The translations under genes and the position numbers were made by a program. From NCBI GenBank assembly GCA_014323825.1, contig JACONI010000099.1:36878-100877 (forward strand): a stretch of 64,000 nucleotides of DNA. Direction: 5' to 3'. The notes under the pieces are model-generated. The model was given only the letters and a program-made list of their open reading frames with translations. It did no database searches and was not told the DNA's origin. The DNA comes from Ekhidna sp. (GTDB lineage Bacteria; Bacteroidota; Bacteroidia; Cytophagales; Cyclobacteriaceae). Below, piece after piece: positions 1-8,412 of the stretch; the stretch's first letter is position 1; each line of letters starts with the position of its first letter.

Positions 1-715
1 GTCTCCATCCTGAAGGATAAGGGTTTTTAAATCCTCGCCATTCAAAACATAAATTAGGTCTTTCTCCCATAGATTTTGAGCGAAATATTGGAATGCCGGT
101 ATAATACCTATGTCCCTCTTTGTCTGCTTTTTTGAATTTAAGTAATCTTTCTTCTTCATTGAGTTTTCTGGTTATATTCAAATAGTAAGAATCGGATTTG
201 CTATAGAAGAAAATAGTATCTGTATTAGCTCCAAACTTTTTTGAGCTATACTGACTTCCTTTGCCACGCTTTTGATTACGCTGCCATATAATTTCATTTC
301 TAAAGTTTTCTTTATCAAATATTCTATCCAATACGATTTTCAAATAATGGCTTGCCGTAGGGTCTACGTGGAGGTATAAACTACCGGTGTCTTTTAATAC
401 CCTGTACATTTCTATCAGCCGCTGCGTCATATAGGTAATGTAGGCCATCATAGCTTTGCCATGTGTATCTTGTATGGACTCAATAAACCTAACGAGTGCA
501 GGATATCTGTCAATCAATGCTTCCAGATAAGCCTCATTTACATCCTGCCACGTCCACATATCTTTAAAACTCGATCCCGCAGCTTTGCTGCCTATCGGTG
601 CCGAATACATTCTTTTACTGTTAAAAGGGGGGTCTAAATAGATCAAGTCTACCGACTGACTGTTCAGGCTATGCAATACATACAGGTTATCTCTCGTGTA
701 TAAAGTGTTTCTCAT
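1..715 (-). CDS. Site-specific DNA methyltransferase, partial at window edge
   Basis: An open frame begins with ATG at 715 and runs off the left edge of the window (238 codons visible). It starts MRNTLYTRDNLYVL and carries the amino-methyltransferase catalytic motif IV, DPPF, near residues 29-32, followed by a long helical stretch and the strand SLYLHVDP near residue 115. This arrangement fits the N6-adenine/N4-cytosine (beta-type) methyltransferases found alone or as Mod subunits of type III systems. It would methylate DNA using S-adenosylmethionine; the specificity cannot be read from the sequence. Motif I (FxGxG) is expected beyond the window. No partner nuclease is visible on the right side, which is insertion-sequence debris. 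Confidence 0.85.
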   Translation of the reverse strand, partial: MRNTLYTRDNLYVLHSLNSQSVDLIYLDPPFNSKRMYSAPIGSKAAGSSFKDMWTWQDVNEAYLEALIDRYPALVRFIESIQDTHGKAMMAYITYMTQRLIEMYRVLKDTGSLYLHVDPTASHYLKIVLDRIFDKENFRNEIIWQRNQKRGKGSQYSSKKFGANTDTIFFYSKSDSYYLNITRKLNEEERLLKFKKADKEGHRYYTGIPIFRSKSMGERPNLCFEWRGFKNPYPSGWR

Positions 716-843
716 GTTATACTATTTAAAATCACCAATCGTCTGATTGCAATGTTTTCGGAAAGGTAATGCTTCTATTAAAATATAGGGTCATGACAAC
801 TTAAGAGCGTATATTTTAGCTTAATTAGTTTAATTGTCTATCC

Positions 844-1014
844 ATGAGAAACAATTATTTATTTCGTTCACGAATTTCGGAGGCAGAGTTCAGACAAATT
901 ATTCGCTTATTTTGCCTTGATTTAACCACAAGTCAAATAAGCGCACTAACCGCTATAAGCAGAAATAGTATTCATAAGATATTGGGAGGTGTATCACAAA
1001 GTATGAAATCTTAA
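844..1014 (+). pseudogene. IS1595-like transposase N-terminal fragment
   Basis: A 56-codon frame reads MRNNYLFRSRISEAEFRQII and continues with a helix-turn-helix-like part (LDLTTSQISALTAISRNSIHK). This resembles the N-terminus of IS1595-family transposases, which begin with a similar 'S-I-S-E-x-x-F-R-x-I' segment. The similarity ends at about base 985, where the right end of an IS1-family element begins; the last seven codons come from that element. It is therefore a remnant cut by a later insertion and is not expected to be active. Confidence 0.6.
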
Positions 1015-1356
1015 ATATGCCCGTAATCAATATAATAAAAAGCTAATTCAAAGACTTTGATATGATTTTCCATCTTTTTTGAAATAACAACATGTCCGCT
1101 CTAAAGGCTCGCCTTATCCTGTGCCTTAACCGATAGTTATTCCCTTCAATGCCCTTAGTACCCTCTTTGCCTACAGGTGATTGGTGCTACTAAATGCCCG
1201 CTTAAAACTCTTCCAATTATCCATCAATAGACAGCCCCACTTTATACCTGGTGCATTTATTTTAAATTCTAACGCATTGACTGTTTTTTCATTGCGCTTT
1301 CCCCAGACCCATTTGATAAGTTCTCTACTTTCCCGATGAATAGGCATAAATCAACC
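985..1356 (-). mobile_element. IS1-family element copy 1, 5'-truncated
   Basis: On the minus strand this segment matches the 3' two-thirds of the IS1-family element at 9362-10171. It has the same terminal sequence (GGTGTATCACAAAGTATGA at 989-1007) and a decayed transposase including LMDNWKSFKR, so the catalytic Asp that copy 2 lacks is still present here. A TAG stop interrupts the frame soon after that motif. The 5' part of the element is missing: near 1356 the transposase sequence passes directly into a fragment of a different gene (sugar amidotransferase). The element is dead and marks a deletion junction. Confidence 0.75.
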
Positions 1357-1545
1357 CGTTTTTATACCTTTTTCCTGACCTGTTCCGTATTTTTCACTTA
1401 AATCTTTAACAAGCCTGCAATAGTTGCATATACCTTCACCATCAAAACGAATGTTTGCGGTGGTCTCATCATATATGCATCTTGAACATATTTTTGCTTA
1501 TTCTAATATCAGATTTTTACTTTTATATTCGTTGTCCGTACTCAT
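1357..1545 (-). pseudogene. N-acetyl sugar amidotransferase (WbpG/PseA-like) N-terminal fragment
   Basis: Reading left from ATG at 1545, the frame has a TAA after 15 codons and then AKICSRCIYDETTANIRFDG followed by GICNYC. The two Cys pairs (CSRC and CNYC) and the intervening Asp-rich segment are typical of the N-terminus of WbpG/PseA-type N-acetyl sugar amidotransferases, which make amidino sugars for O-antigen or flagellin glycans. About 60 residues remain before the frame fuses to IS1-family transposase sequence at 1356. It is a non-functional relic, but it extends the glycan-biosynthesis character of the neighbouring minus-strand operon. Confidence 0.65.
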
Positions 1546-1613
1546 GTTATGTTAGATCATCTTCGTTTTCAGGCTTATTTTTTTGAGTTGGGAGCAAATA
1601 TAGTAAAATCATC

Positions 1614-1793
1614 TTATTTTTTAGTTTTTTCTTCCTTTCGGTCTTTCCAATCCCAGTAGAATTTGATCGAAGCACTGGTCCCCACAAGAATCGCAATCGT
1701 GAAAGAGATGATCTTTAGCCAAAGTGCCGTTCCCTCTAGGCTGACCACTAAAAGCATAACCCAACTGATCAATAAGTCTAGTTTGCTACTCAT
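1614..1793 (-). CDS. Small two-helix membrane protein, 59 aa
   Basis: ATG at 1793 opens a 59-residue protein, MSSKLDLLISWVMLLVVSLE followed by a second hydrophobic stretch (LKIISFTIAILVG) and a charged tail (YWDWKDRKEEKTKK). Two short membrane helices with a basic cytoplasmic tail are apparent. No family is recognised; the layout is holin-like, but so are many small proteins. It lies downstream of the methyltransferase at 1922-2662 on the same strand. A protein of similar design is encoded at 31435-31584, also close to a remnant of the same IS1 family. Confidence 0.5.
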   Translation of the reverse strand: MSSKLDLLISWVMLLVVSLEGTALWLKIISFTIAILVGTSASIKFYWDWKDRKEEKTKK

Positions 1794-1921
1794 TTCTATA
1801 AAGGTTAATTATGACATTTTCTTACTTGAATCAATAGTAATGAAAATTCTACCTCGTCACAATGAGTCATCAGACAGTTTTATTTCACTAATTCGTCCAA
1901 AAAGCTGTCGTGATCCCAAAT

Positions 1922-2662
1922 CTATTTCAGTTGTGCCATCCACAATCGAGTGGTGTAAGGAACAGGGATGCTTTCCTTACCCGCTAAATATTGCTCTATT
2001 TCGCTAATAATCTTATAAAAATTAGCACCTGCTTGTCTTTCAAGGGTAGCATGTGACCTCCACGCTTCAATATAATCTACTACATTGACATCTACAGTAT
2101 GAGAACCTTCCAAATACGTAACCTCACCGTAGAGTCCGCTTTGATCAATCACTGCGGTCTGGTCCTCTCTTCTTGTCCCATAGGAGTACCCCTCAATGTT
2201 AGATTTGATAATTCCCTCAACATCTTTTTGTATGAGATCTAGCAGATCTCGATGGTTCCACATACATGCAAACCAACCCTGTGACTGAAGTATTCTTTTT
2301 ACTTCTGTCAAAGTTTTTTGACGATCACATACATTGAAGGATGATCCGAAAGTGACTAGCTTATAGGTTCTAGCTTCCTGTCGAGTATCCTCCCCTGTGC
2401 CCTCAAACCAATTCACCCCCATCTCCTTGGTGACCATGACACCATTGTTTCTCATCGCATCATTGGGTTCAACAGCTGTCACTTTCAAACCCTTAGATAC
2501 AAGAAGTCTTGTCAGGTGGCCAGTTCCCGCTCCCACATCGCAAACCCTTTCTCCTTTGGCTACGCCAGATTTGGTAATCATCTTATCAATTACATCTAAA
2601 GCATAATCAGGTCTTTTGAGGTAAGCATCGGCCAAATTCGTGTAATCCCATTCGGTTTTCAT
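1922..2662 (-). CDS. SAM-dependent methyltransferase, last gene of the phosphoramidate operon
   Basis: A 246-residue class I (Rossmann-fold) methyltransferase. The SAM-binding motif I, VCDVGAGTG, is at residues 40-48, followed by an acidic residue at the end of strand 2 (VEPNDAM). It is six bases behind the sulfotransferase-like gene and is last in the run of minus-strand glycan genes. In Campylobacter jejuni the capsule phosphoramidate locus also encodes methyltransferases (Cj1419, Cj1420) thought to supply the O-methyl group of the MeOPN decoration. By position this protein is the best candidate for that step here. That is inference: small-molecule methyltransferases of this type act on many substrates. 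Confidence 0.85.
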   Translation of the reverse strand: MKTEWDYTNLADAYLKRPDYALDVIDKMITKSGVAKGERVCDVGAGTGHLTRLLVSKGLKVTAVEPNDAMRNNGVMVTKEMGVNWFEGTGEDTRQEARTYKLVTFGSSFNVCDRQKTLTEVKRILQSQGWFACMWNHRDLLDLIQKDVEGIIKSNIEGYSYGTRREDQTAVIDQSGLYGEVTYLEGSHTVDVNVVDYIEAWRSHATLERQAGANFYKIISEIEQYLAGKESIPVPYTTRLWMAQLK

Positions 2663-2668
2663 AATCTT

Positions 2669-3583
2669 CTAATTCCAGTCTTTGGTTTCAAACTCTACAA
2701 CCGAAGAGAGTTTATTTATATCTTCGGCAAATAAATTTTGGAGATATTCCCTACAATCTGTAGGCATCTTCTTCTTGGTACCCACAAGGTTTTCTTTAAA
2801 CTTTTCGTACCATACCCTATCATCCTCACTATTGATCAGGTCAATCGGGTCTTGTTCACGTCGAATGCCTTCAACAAACAAATCAAATCTGTCTTTAAAG
2901 TATTCTCGAGCATCGGCCTGAACTTCACGATTTTTAACACTCACTGCGGTATGGTTGGGTGGCATTTCGGGAACGAATCCTCCTTCTACGCCGAGAAAGT
3001 CATAGATTTTCTCAAGGTTTACCTGAGAGTTTTTTGCTACATCCTCAGATCTTAGCAGTAAGATTTGAGAACTGTCAAAATTCTGAAAAAATGGTTGTAG
3101 CTGAGCATAGTAAAATCCCCTCCCCGTATAGTTATAAGGTTGGATTTCAGCCCAGATCCCCTCTTGATTATTAATCCTTTCCTCTTCTTGCTGAAGTGCA
3201 TCCCAGAAGCTCAATCTCTCCAATCCCCCTAATACCGTATATCGGTAGTTACCCCAGGTTCTTTCAATAGGATTTCGCAACATGAATATCCACTTCATTG
3301 ATGGATTGAATTCTTTCACTTTACCTGCCACGGTAGGATCAAACAAATAGGAAGATGAACGCTCTCCAGTTGCCTTCTCCTGCTGAACTCCTGAAAACCA
3401 TTTGTCCATGTAATAGTTAGATCCTTTTGCATATTCCCAACTCTTATAAAAGTAGTGGGGTTCTGGTCTCATTTCCGCTGGAAGAAATATATCAGGATGC
3501 TGTATTAAGGCATTCGCCAATAAGGATGTTCCCCCTGCTGCCACGCCTCCTATAAGAAAATTAGGAATGATTTCTACCCCCAT
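2669..3583 (-). CDS. Sulfotransferase-fold protein, candidate phosphoramidoyl transferase
   Basis: A 304-residue protein of the PAPS-dependent sulfotransferase family. The N-terminal phosphate loop reads IGGVAAGGTSLL (normally PKxGTTxL) and the 3'-phosphate motif reads LRNPIERTWGNYRY (normally RxPxxRxxSxY). The Lys/Arg of the 5' loop and the Ser of the 3' motif, which normally contact the donor, are Ala and Gly here. The neighbouring genes predict CDP-amidate and its 3'-phosphorylated form, a PAPS-like donor, so this protein may move phosphoramidate rather than sulfate onto a glycan. An ordinary carbohydrate sulfotransferase with relaxed motifs remains possible. The fold assignment is firm; the donor is inference. 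Confidence 0.8.
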   Translation of the reverse strand: MGVEIIPNFLIGGVAAGGTSLLANALIQHPDIFLPAEMRPEPHYFYKSWEYAKGSNYYMDKWFSGVQQEKATGERSSSYLFDPTVAGKVKEFNPSMKWIFMLRNPIERTWGNYRYTVLGGLERLSFWDALQQEEERINNQEGIWAEIQPYNYTGRGFYYAQLQPFFQNFDSSQILLLRSEDVAKNSQVNLEKIYDFLGVEGGFVPEMPPNHTAVSVKNREVQADAREYFKDRFDLFVEGIRREQDPIDLINSEDDRVWYEKFKENLVGTKKKMPTDCREYLQNLFAEDINKLSSVVEFETKDWN

Positions 3584-3655
3584 TTAGATACGTTTTATTC
3601 GATTTAACTGTAAATATATACCTTTTAAGTTGAAAAAAATCTTTCTACCTATTTA

Positions 3656-4159
3656 TTAGTCAGGGAGATTGGACAGAATTGATTCTGAGATTACCCTTGG
3701 CTCTCTACTCCCATCATTACTGATTGTTATATCAGGGTTTGAAGGTTCAACGAATGGTATGTCCAAGCCTATGACGTTGTTAATCTCACCATTTCTAAAT
3801 CGCTCGTAAATACCTTTGGCATCGCGATCTTCAAGAATACTTTGAGGCACTTTAAGGTATATTTCGAAGTAGTCCTTGACATTGTCTCTGCACCATTCTC
3901 GCCATTGAGGATAGTTGGAAAGACCGGCACAAATAACATGGATCCCCTGGTCACTGATTACTTTCATCAATTTACTTCTTCGCTCTTCACTTTGCTCTCT
4001 GTCCTCATAAGTGAACCCCAAATCCGGGGCAATTGCACTTCGAAGCTCATCTCCGTCAATTACCAAAACATTGCTGTGCGTTTCTTTCAAAATAGTTGCC
4101 AGGCTGTTGGCAATCGTAGATTTTCCTGACCCTGATTTACCAATAAAAGAAATTACCAT
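3656..4159 (-). CDS. Cytidine diphosphoramidate kinase (Cj1415-like, APS-kinase fold)
   Basis: A 167-residue P-loop kinase: GKSGSGKST at residues 7-15, DGDELR at 35-40, and an APS-kinase-like lid region (EQSEERRSKLMKVI). Alone it would be called adenylylsulfate kinase. No sulfate-activation genes (ATP sulfurylase, APS reductase) are nearby, and it sits in the same order as Campylobacter jejuni Cj1415-Cj1418. In that organism Cj1415 phosphorylates CDP-amidate on the 3'-hydroxyl. The same role is proposed here. Its ATG overlaps the end of the upstream nucleotidyltransferase gene by 7 bases, indicating coupled translation. Confidence 0.8.
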   Translation of the reverse strand: MVISFIGKSGSGKSTIANSLATILKETHSNVLVIDGDELRSAIAPDLGFTYEDREQSEERRSKLMKVISDQGIHVICAGLSNYPQWREWCRDNVKDYFEIYLKVPQSILEDRDAKGIYERFRNGEINNVIGLDIPFVEPSNPDITISNDGSREPRVISESILSNLPD

Positions 4160-4941
4160 GAGGCAAAATTAAATATGAATTGGTATTTGACATCCTCCAA
4201 AACTTTTTTTGAAAATTCATAGTCTTCGACGGTATCGAACTCGAGCCAGCCTCCCTCGCTTTTTATCGCTTTGATGGAGTGTCCATCCTCCAGAATCTGG
4301 TTAAGCATGTCGGTCATGTAGGCGTTTTCAAAAGTTTTACCCGATTGTTGCCAAACTTGCCCGGTATATTCTCGCTTGTAGCGATAATAGGTAGACTTAA
4401 GCGTTTCCAACCCGGATTTGTTAAATCTTGTCAGTCCAATGTAACGTGCATCAATAGCTTCGACCGGCGGATTTTCTTTGCCTAGCTCTATTATTTTGTC
4501 TCCATTGAGGGTGAGGCTTTCCAGATCGTGATCCACAGTCCCATACCTCTCCCTCCAGTATTTGGTCCAATCCATATCCACCGCAACACCAATACTGGAA
4601 CTTGATGCTATGACCTTTTGAAGCAAACGCTCTTCATACAAGATGTCAGCGTAGGAAACAATCACATCACCATTAAGCTCTTCTTCAGCACAAAAAAGGG
4701 ATTCGACCATATTGGTGGTGGAGTAATCCGCATTGTGATAATACTTGACACCCTTGAAACTGATCTTATCTTTTTCAAAGCCGATGACGATAACAATATC
4801 TTCTATTCCGCATTTCCTTGCCATCATAATCTGCCATTCAACAATGGGCTTCCCGTTGAAGGGCAACATGCCTTTGGGGAGATGGGTTGTTAAATGTTTG
4901 AGACGAGTTCCTTCACCAGCAGCTAAAATGATAAGTTTCAT
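4153..4941 (-). CDS. CTP:phosphoglutamine cytidylyltransferase (Cj1416-like)
   Basis: A nucleotidyltransferase of 262 residues beginning MKLIILAAGEGTRLKHLTTH, with the NTP-binding signature AAGEGTRL and the conserved Lys in HLPKGMLPF. Asp-containing strands (VIVSYADILY) probably bind Mg2+. A farther ATG at 4953 exists, but 4941 is preferred because it forms an ATGA overlap with the stop of the upstream gene and puts the Rossmann strand at the N-terminus. The Campylobacter homologue couples CMP to L-glutamine phosphate. Sugar-phosphate nucleotidyltransferase would be the generic call; operon order supports the specific one. Confidence 0.82.
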   Translation of the reverse strand: MKLIILAAGEGTRLKHLTTHLPKGMLPFNGKPIVEWQIMMARKCGIEDIVIVIGFEKDKISFKGVKYYHNADYSTTNMVESLFCAEEELNGDVIVSYADILYEERLLQKVIASSSSIGVAVDMDWTKYWRERYGTVDHDLESLTLNGDKIIELGKENPPVEAIDARYIGLTRFNKSGLETLKSTYYRYKREYTGQVWQQSGKTFENAYMTDMLNQILEDGHSIKAIKSEGGWLEFDTVEDYEFSKKVLEDVKYQFIFNFASW

Positions 4942-5576
4942 GTAAGCAGGCATTGAAAAATAAGGTCATCAATCTGAGTCGGGGCTCCTGTTCTTTCGGG
5001 ATGCCAAATGGTCCCCCAGACGTTAGCATTGGCCAGTTTCACAGAGGTGACCAGTTCCGGATAATCCAAGGCGCTTGATGTTGCTATTAAGCCGTCACCA
5101 AGATCATCGACCAGAATACCTTGGTTGTTATATGAGGTGATGGTGAATTCTGTATCCATTTTTTCTACAAATTCAGGAGTCGTAATCGCCTTATATCTTT
5201 GTCTTGGTTTCAACTGCCCTTTTGAATCAATGGACTCCAATTCTACACATGCTCCACCAAAATATGCATTGATGAGTTGCAATCCGCGACATATACCTAG
5301 CAAGGGAATCTTAGTAGAAATGGCCAATTCGAGAAGCCTGCCCTCAATTTGGTCCCGAGCTGAACTCAGATCTGTCGAAACCTCACCTCCTCCGGTTAGT
5401 ACAATCAGATCAGGTGCTGTTTTGATTATAAAAGCATTCAGGTCAGATTGAAGATTTGAAACCAGTATGTGATCAATACCACGGGCTTTGAGGTATTGCA
5501 AGTAATTATGCTCAATTGAATCTATGGACTGACCATGTACATCTAAATGTTCTCTTTGTGTAACCAGCGCAACCAT
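4938..5576 (-). CDS. Gamma-glutamyl-CDP-amidate hydrolase (Cj1417-like class I amidotransferase)
   Basis: A 212-residue class I glutamine amidotransferase fold. The nucleophile is Cys96 in LLGICRGLQL, and His192 and Glu194 in IWHPERTG complete the triad; all three are intact. It belongs to the gamma-glutamyl hydrolase (PuuD/Cj1417) branch. In Campylobacter jejuni the homologue cleaves gamma-L-glutamyl-CDP-amidate to glutamate and cytidine diphosphoramidate. Its ATG overlaps the upstream kinase stop by one base (TAATG), and its stop overlaps the next start. Release of an unrelated gamma-glutamyl conjugate is the alternative. Confidence 0.83.
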   Translation of the reverse strand: MVALVTQREHLDVHGQSIDSIEHNYLQYLKARGIDHILVSNLQSDLNAFIIKTAPDLIVLTGGGEVSTDLSSARDQIEGRLLELAISTKIPLLGICRGLQLINAYFGGACVELESIDSKGQLKPRQRYKAITTPEFVEKMDTEFTITSYNNQGILVDDLGDGLIATSSALDYPELVTSVKLANANVWGTIWHPERTGAPTQIDDLIFQCLLT

Positions 5577-6133
5577 TAACTAATAACGTTAATTGATTTG
5601 TTCTTGCAATTCAATTGAATATTTTTACTCGTTCTAGCCTTATCGTATAAAATCTGACCACAACCCACGGCGGCAGGAAGCCCAAACTCTGCACACCGTA
5701 TGGCCATATGAGAAGCAGCCCCACCAAATTTGGTTATCAAACCTTTGACCCCTCTTGAGAAAAGCCAGTCATATCCAGGGTCAGCTTTCTCAATCATAAC
5801 AATCCGGCCTTTAATTTTTGCGTAATCTTCACGATGTAAAGTGTCTACATCAACGGCTTCACCTTCAATTACGGATTCAGTTATATAATTTGGTGTATTT
5901 ATGTAGTAATCTGCAATTCGAAAATCATTGTTAGCAAAAAGGAGAGGAGACATTGGAATCAAATCATACACTTGTTTGTCTGCTGCCCTAGCTTGTATGA
6001 GGTTTTTCCAAATGTTCTTGATTTCAAAGGAATCAAGTTCGGCACTCCCGAAAATTGAATAAATATCAAGATGACAGAGTTCTTTTCGCTCAAATCCCAG
6101 TTCTTCTCCAATCAATACAATAGCATCTAGTGC
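5576..6133 (-). pseudogene. L-glutamine kinase (Cj1418-like), C-terminal swivelling domain after an amber stop
   Basis: This is the C-terminal part of the kinase at 6134-8011, continuing in the same frame after a TAG at 6134-6136. It contains the phosphohistidine swivelling domain of PEP-synthase-like enzymes, FGGAASHMAIRCAEFG, with the catalytic His intact. Translation could restart only at weak codons such as TTG at 6115. Unless the stop is read through, the cell lacks a complete kinase. The stop falls between the helical domain and the His domain (RSLS-stop-ALDAIVLIGEEL). No second codon change is needed to restore the frame, which points to a recent mutation or suppression. Confidence 0.75.
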
Positions 6134-8011
6134 CTAACTCAAGGATCGTGTGAACTCGAATTTAAGTTTCTCGCGCAACGAAATAGACTGTTTAATAAAA
6201 TAAAATAACTGGCTGGCACTTAAATCCAAATTCAGGTCGTTCAAAAATTTGTTTATGGCCTGAAGATCATCGTTGGAGATCGTCTGATCTTTTAGTATTG
6301 AGCCATTTCTCATTTCATGGTGACCTGTTTTTCCAAGATATTGAGGGTACTCCTTATAAGTTGGTTGACATATGTCATAGGTAGAGGGCCTAAGGTGTCC
6401 ATATTTAGCCAAAAAATGCTCCATGCTGATGTCGTTGGCATAAAGCAGATCAATATCCCTCTCAAACTCGGTAGCCACGGTTTCAATTCCATTGAGCAGC
6501 GCATGATACTGATCATCAGAGATCAAACAAGCTGAAACCAATCTCTCCAGAAGGAATTTACCTATAAATGCCATTCTAGCACTTCTGGAGAAGGGTGTTG
6601 TTCCGTATTTTTTGCAACAAGTGAGCAATTCATGAATCGCTCCAATTGATCGACCGTTTGCCATCTTGCTTTCAAGTGAAATCCTTTTTGTCTCCAATTG
6701 CGCTAACAACTGAAGATCTCGCTTTCGGGTTTTATCAAAATTTTGAATTATCCCCTCAGTTAGTTTCCTAAGGGACTCATTAAGTTTATGAGAATCCTCT
6801 ATTGAGAAACCTAGTTCTTCAAGACCAGAGTAGAAACGAGCTTGATCCAAATCAAAGCAATTATGTACAATATCGAATTCGATCTTATCATGCAAGAATG
6901 GGTTTTTCTTTAGTTTTTGACAATAAGTGTTGATTAACCTAACTTTCAAATCCTCGTCCAAATCAGCCGGAAGGAGACTGTAAAAAGAATGATTGACGTT
7001 GGTGTAGCTCTTTGAACCGAATAAGTGTATAAGGCTTTCATTGACCTTTCCATAGCCAATTTCAGCTAAGCCATCATTCCAAGGCTCACTTAAGATCAAA
7101 AATTTATAGATCGAATAATCAAGGTAATTGGAGCGGTCGCCAATTATCTCAGCAGGATTCCAAAAGGCCATATCACTATATATGTGCTGAAAACCATTTA
7201 CTTTGTTATTTGTCAAAGTCCGATAGTGAGTATTCAGTTCCTCTATCTTTCGGCGAATGAGATCGTCATTGGGAGTATAAAATCTTGAATTCGCAGCCAA
7301 GGCTCTTACCTGAAAAATGACGACCTCTTGATTTGTCGTAATCGCAAATTCAATATCTAAAATCAACCTTTCCAGCAAGCTTTCCAATTCTCTGACTGCC
7401 TCAATTAAGTTCTGCCATTGAGCAGGCACTCTATCTATTTCCAGGTACTTGAATATGTCAACTTTCAGATTGATAGATCCATCTGTAACTGAGTCGGTCT
7501 GTGTCCCAACATCATAGGAAATCGAATAATACGGCGTATTGCTTTCCAACTTTCTTGTGAATACGACACCACTCATTGAGATATTCTGTGTTTGTCTTTG
7601 GATCAGAATCTGGTTTTCATCGTTGAAGTCTTCCTGTTTATGAAAACTTCCAACCACTTTGTTTATGGCAGCCTCAAGTTCATCTTGAACATTGGCCTGA
7701 ACATTCAGAATACTCTCATAAAGACCTGCATTTGACTTATGGATCAAGTCTTCGTTCAAAGCCGAGCTCCTCACTACTACCTTGGATGTCTTGAAATTAG
7801 CTCCAATTTTATGAAGAACAGATTCAGTTTCTGTATTCCATTCTTTTACAGTGATAGTCATAATCTCCTCAATTCTGGCCTTCTGTAGCACGGGCTGTAG
7901 CTGGGCCAAATTGTTTGCCTTTGTTGATAGACTATAGGAGTGATTATTCGGACTAAGGTCAGTAAGTTTAATCTTGCTTTCATTTTTCTGAAACATGTTT
8001 TCAAAAAACAT
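6134..8011 (-). pseudogene. L-glutamine kinase (Cj1418-like), ATP-binding and substrate domains
   Basis: A 625-codon segment related to PEP synthase/PPDK ATP-binding domains: it opens with the STKANNLAQLQ segment typical of this group, then VVVRSSALNEDL and the ATP-grasp motif IFQVRALA. In Campylobacter jejuni the homologue Cj1418 phosphorylates the amide nitrogen of L-glutamine, the first step of capsule phosphoramidate synthesis. The gene is interrupted at 6134-6136 by an in-frame TAG, with the His domain continuing beyond. Upstream, the frame extends without stop into VGRMFFENM and appears originally fused to the cytidylyltransferase domain at 8030-8409 (see there). Confidence 0.78.
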
Positions 8012-8409
8012 TCGACCAACTTCTTCACGAGATAGACGGTCGTAATAGTCAGGACGTAAACTTTACCCCCAATACTCTGAATGTAAGAGATACCTGGCAT
8101 GCCATTCCAGTTTTGATGCCCCTGAAACAATATTAGCTCAACATCCGGATGTTCCGCATGAATTTTTTTTAGGTTTTCAGTTGGATCATTAGAATCTTGC
8201 TTCATAACCTCATCTACGCAATCCAGTGAATCGAGTATCGCTTTTCTCTCCTCGTAATTCATTACTACGAATCCCAATTGGTTTATTGATTCACGGTCAG
8301 TCATCAGGCCACAAACATGTATATCTCCAGCTGCTTTAGCTTGTTTTAGAAGTCGAAGATGCCCATAGTGAAATACGTCAGCACAGACGTATGTATAACA
8401 TATCTTCAT
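7858..8409 (-). pseudogene. Cytidylyltransferase-like domain, frameshifted into the kinase gene
   Basis: Residues 1-120 or so form a nucleotidyltransferase of the glycerol-3-phosphate/phosphoethanolamine cytidylyltransferase type, with the HxGH motif HYGH at residues 14-17 and the MNYEERKAILDSL segment. After VYVLT near base 8045 the frame changes: the remaining 46 codons have no family character, while a neighbouring frame gives YYDRLSREEVGRMFFENM, which looks like the true end of this domain and leads straight into the glutamine kinase. A single-base loss near 8045 would explain this. The intact ancestor was probably a bifunctional cytidylyltransferase-kinase; two separate overlapping genes are the alternative. 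Confidence 0.65.
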
Positions 8410-8412
8410 TTA

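Noticed and set aside
1663..2007. Plus-strand 114-codon frame
   Set aside because: It overlaps the real minus-strand methyltransferase end and the small membrane protein, with no motif of its own.
3656..4159. Sulfate-assimilation APS kinase (cysC)
   Set aside because: There are no sulfate-activation genes nearby, and operon order matches the phosphoramidate pathway, so the generic name would mislead.
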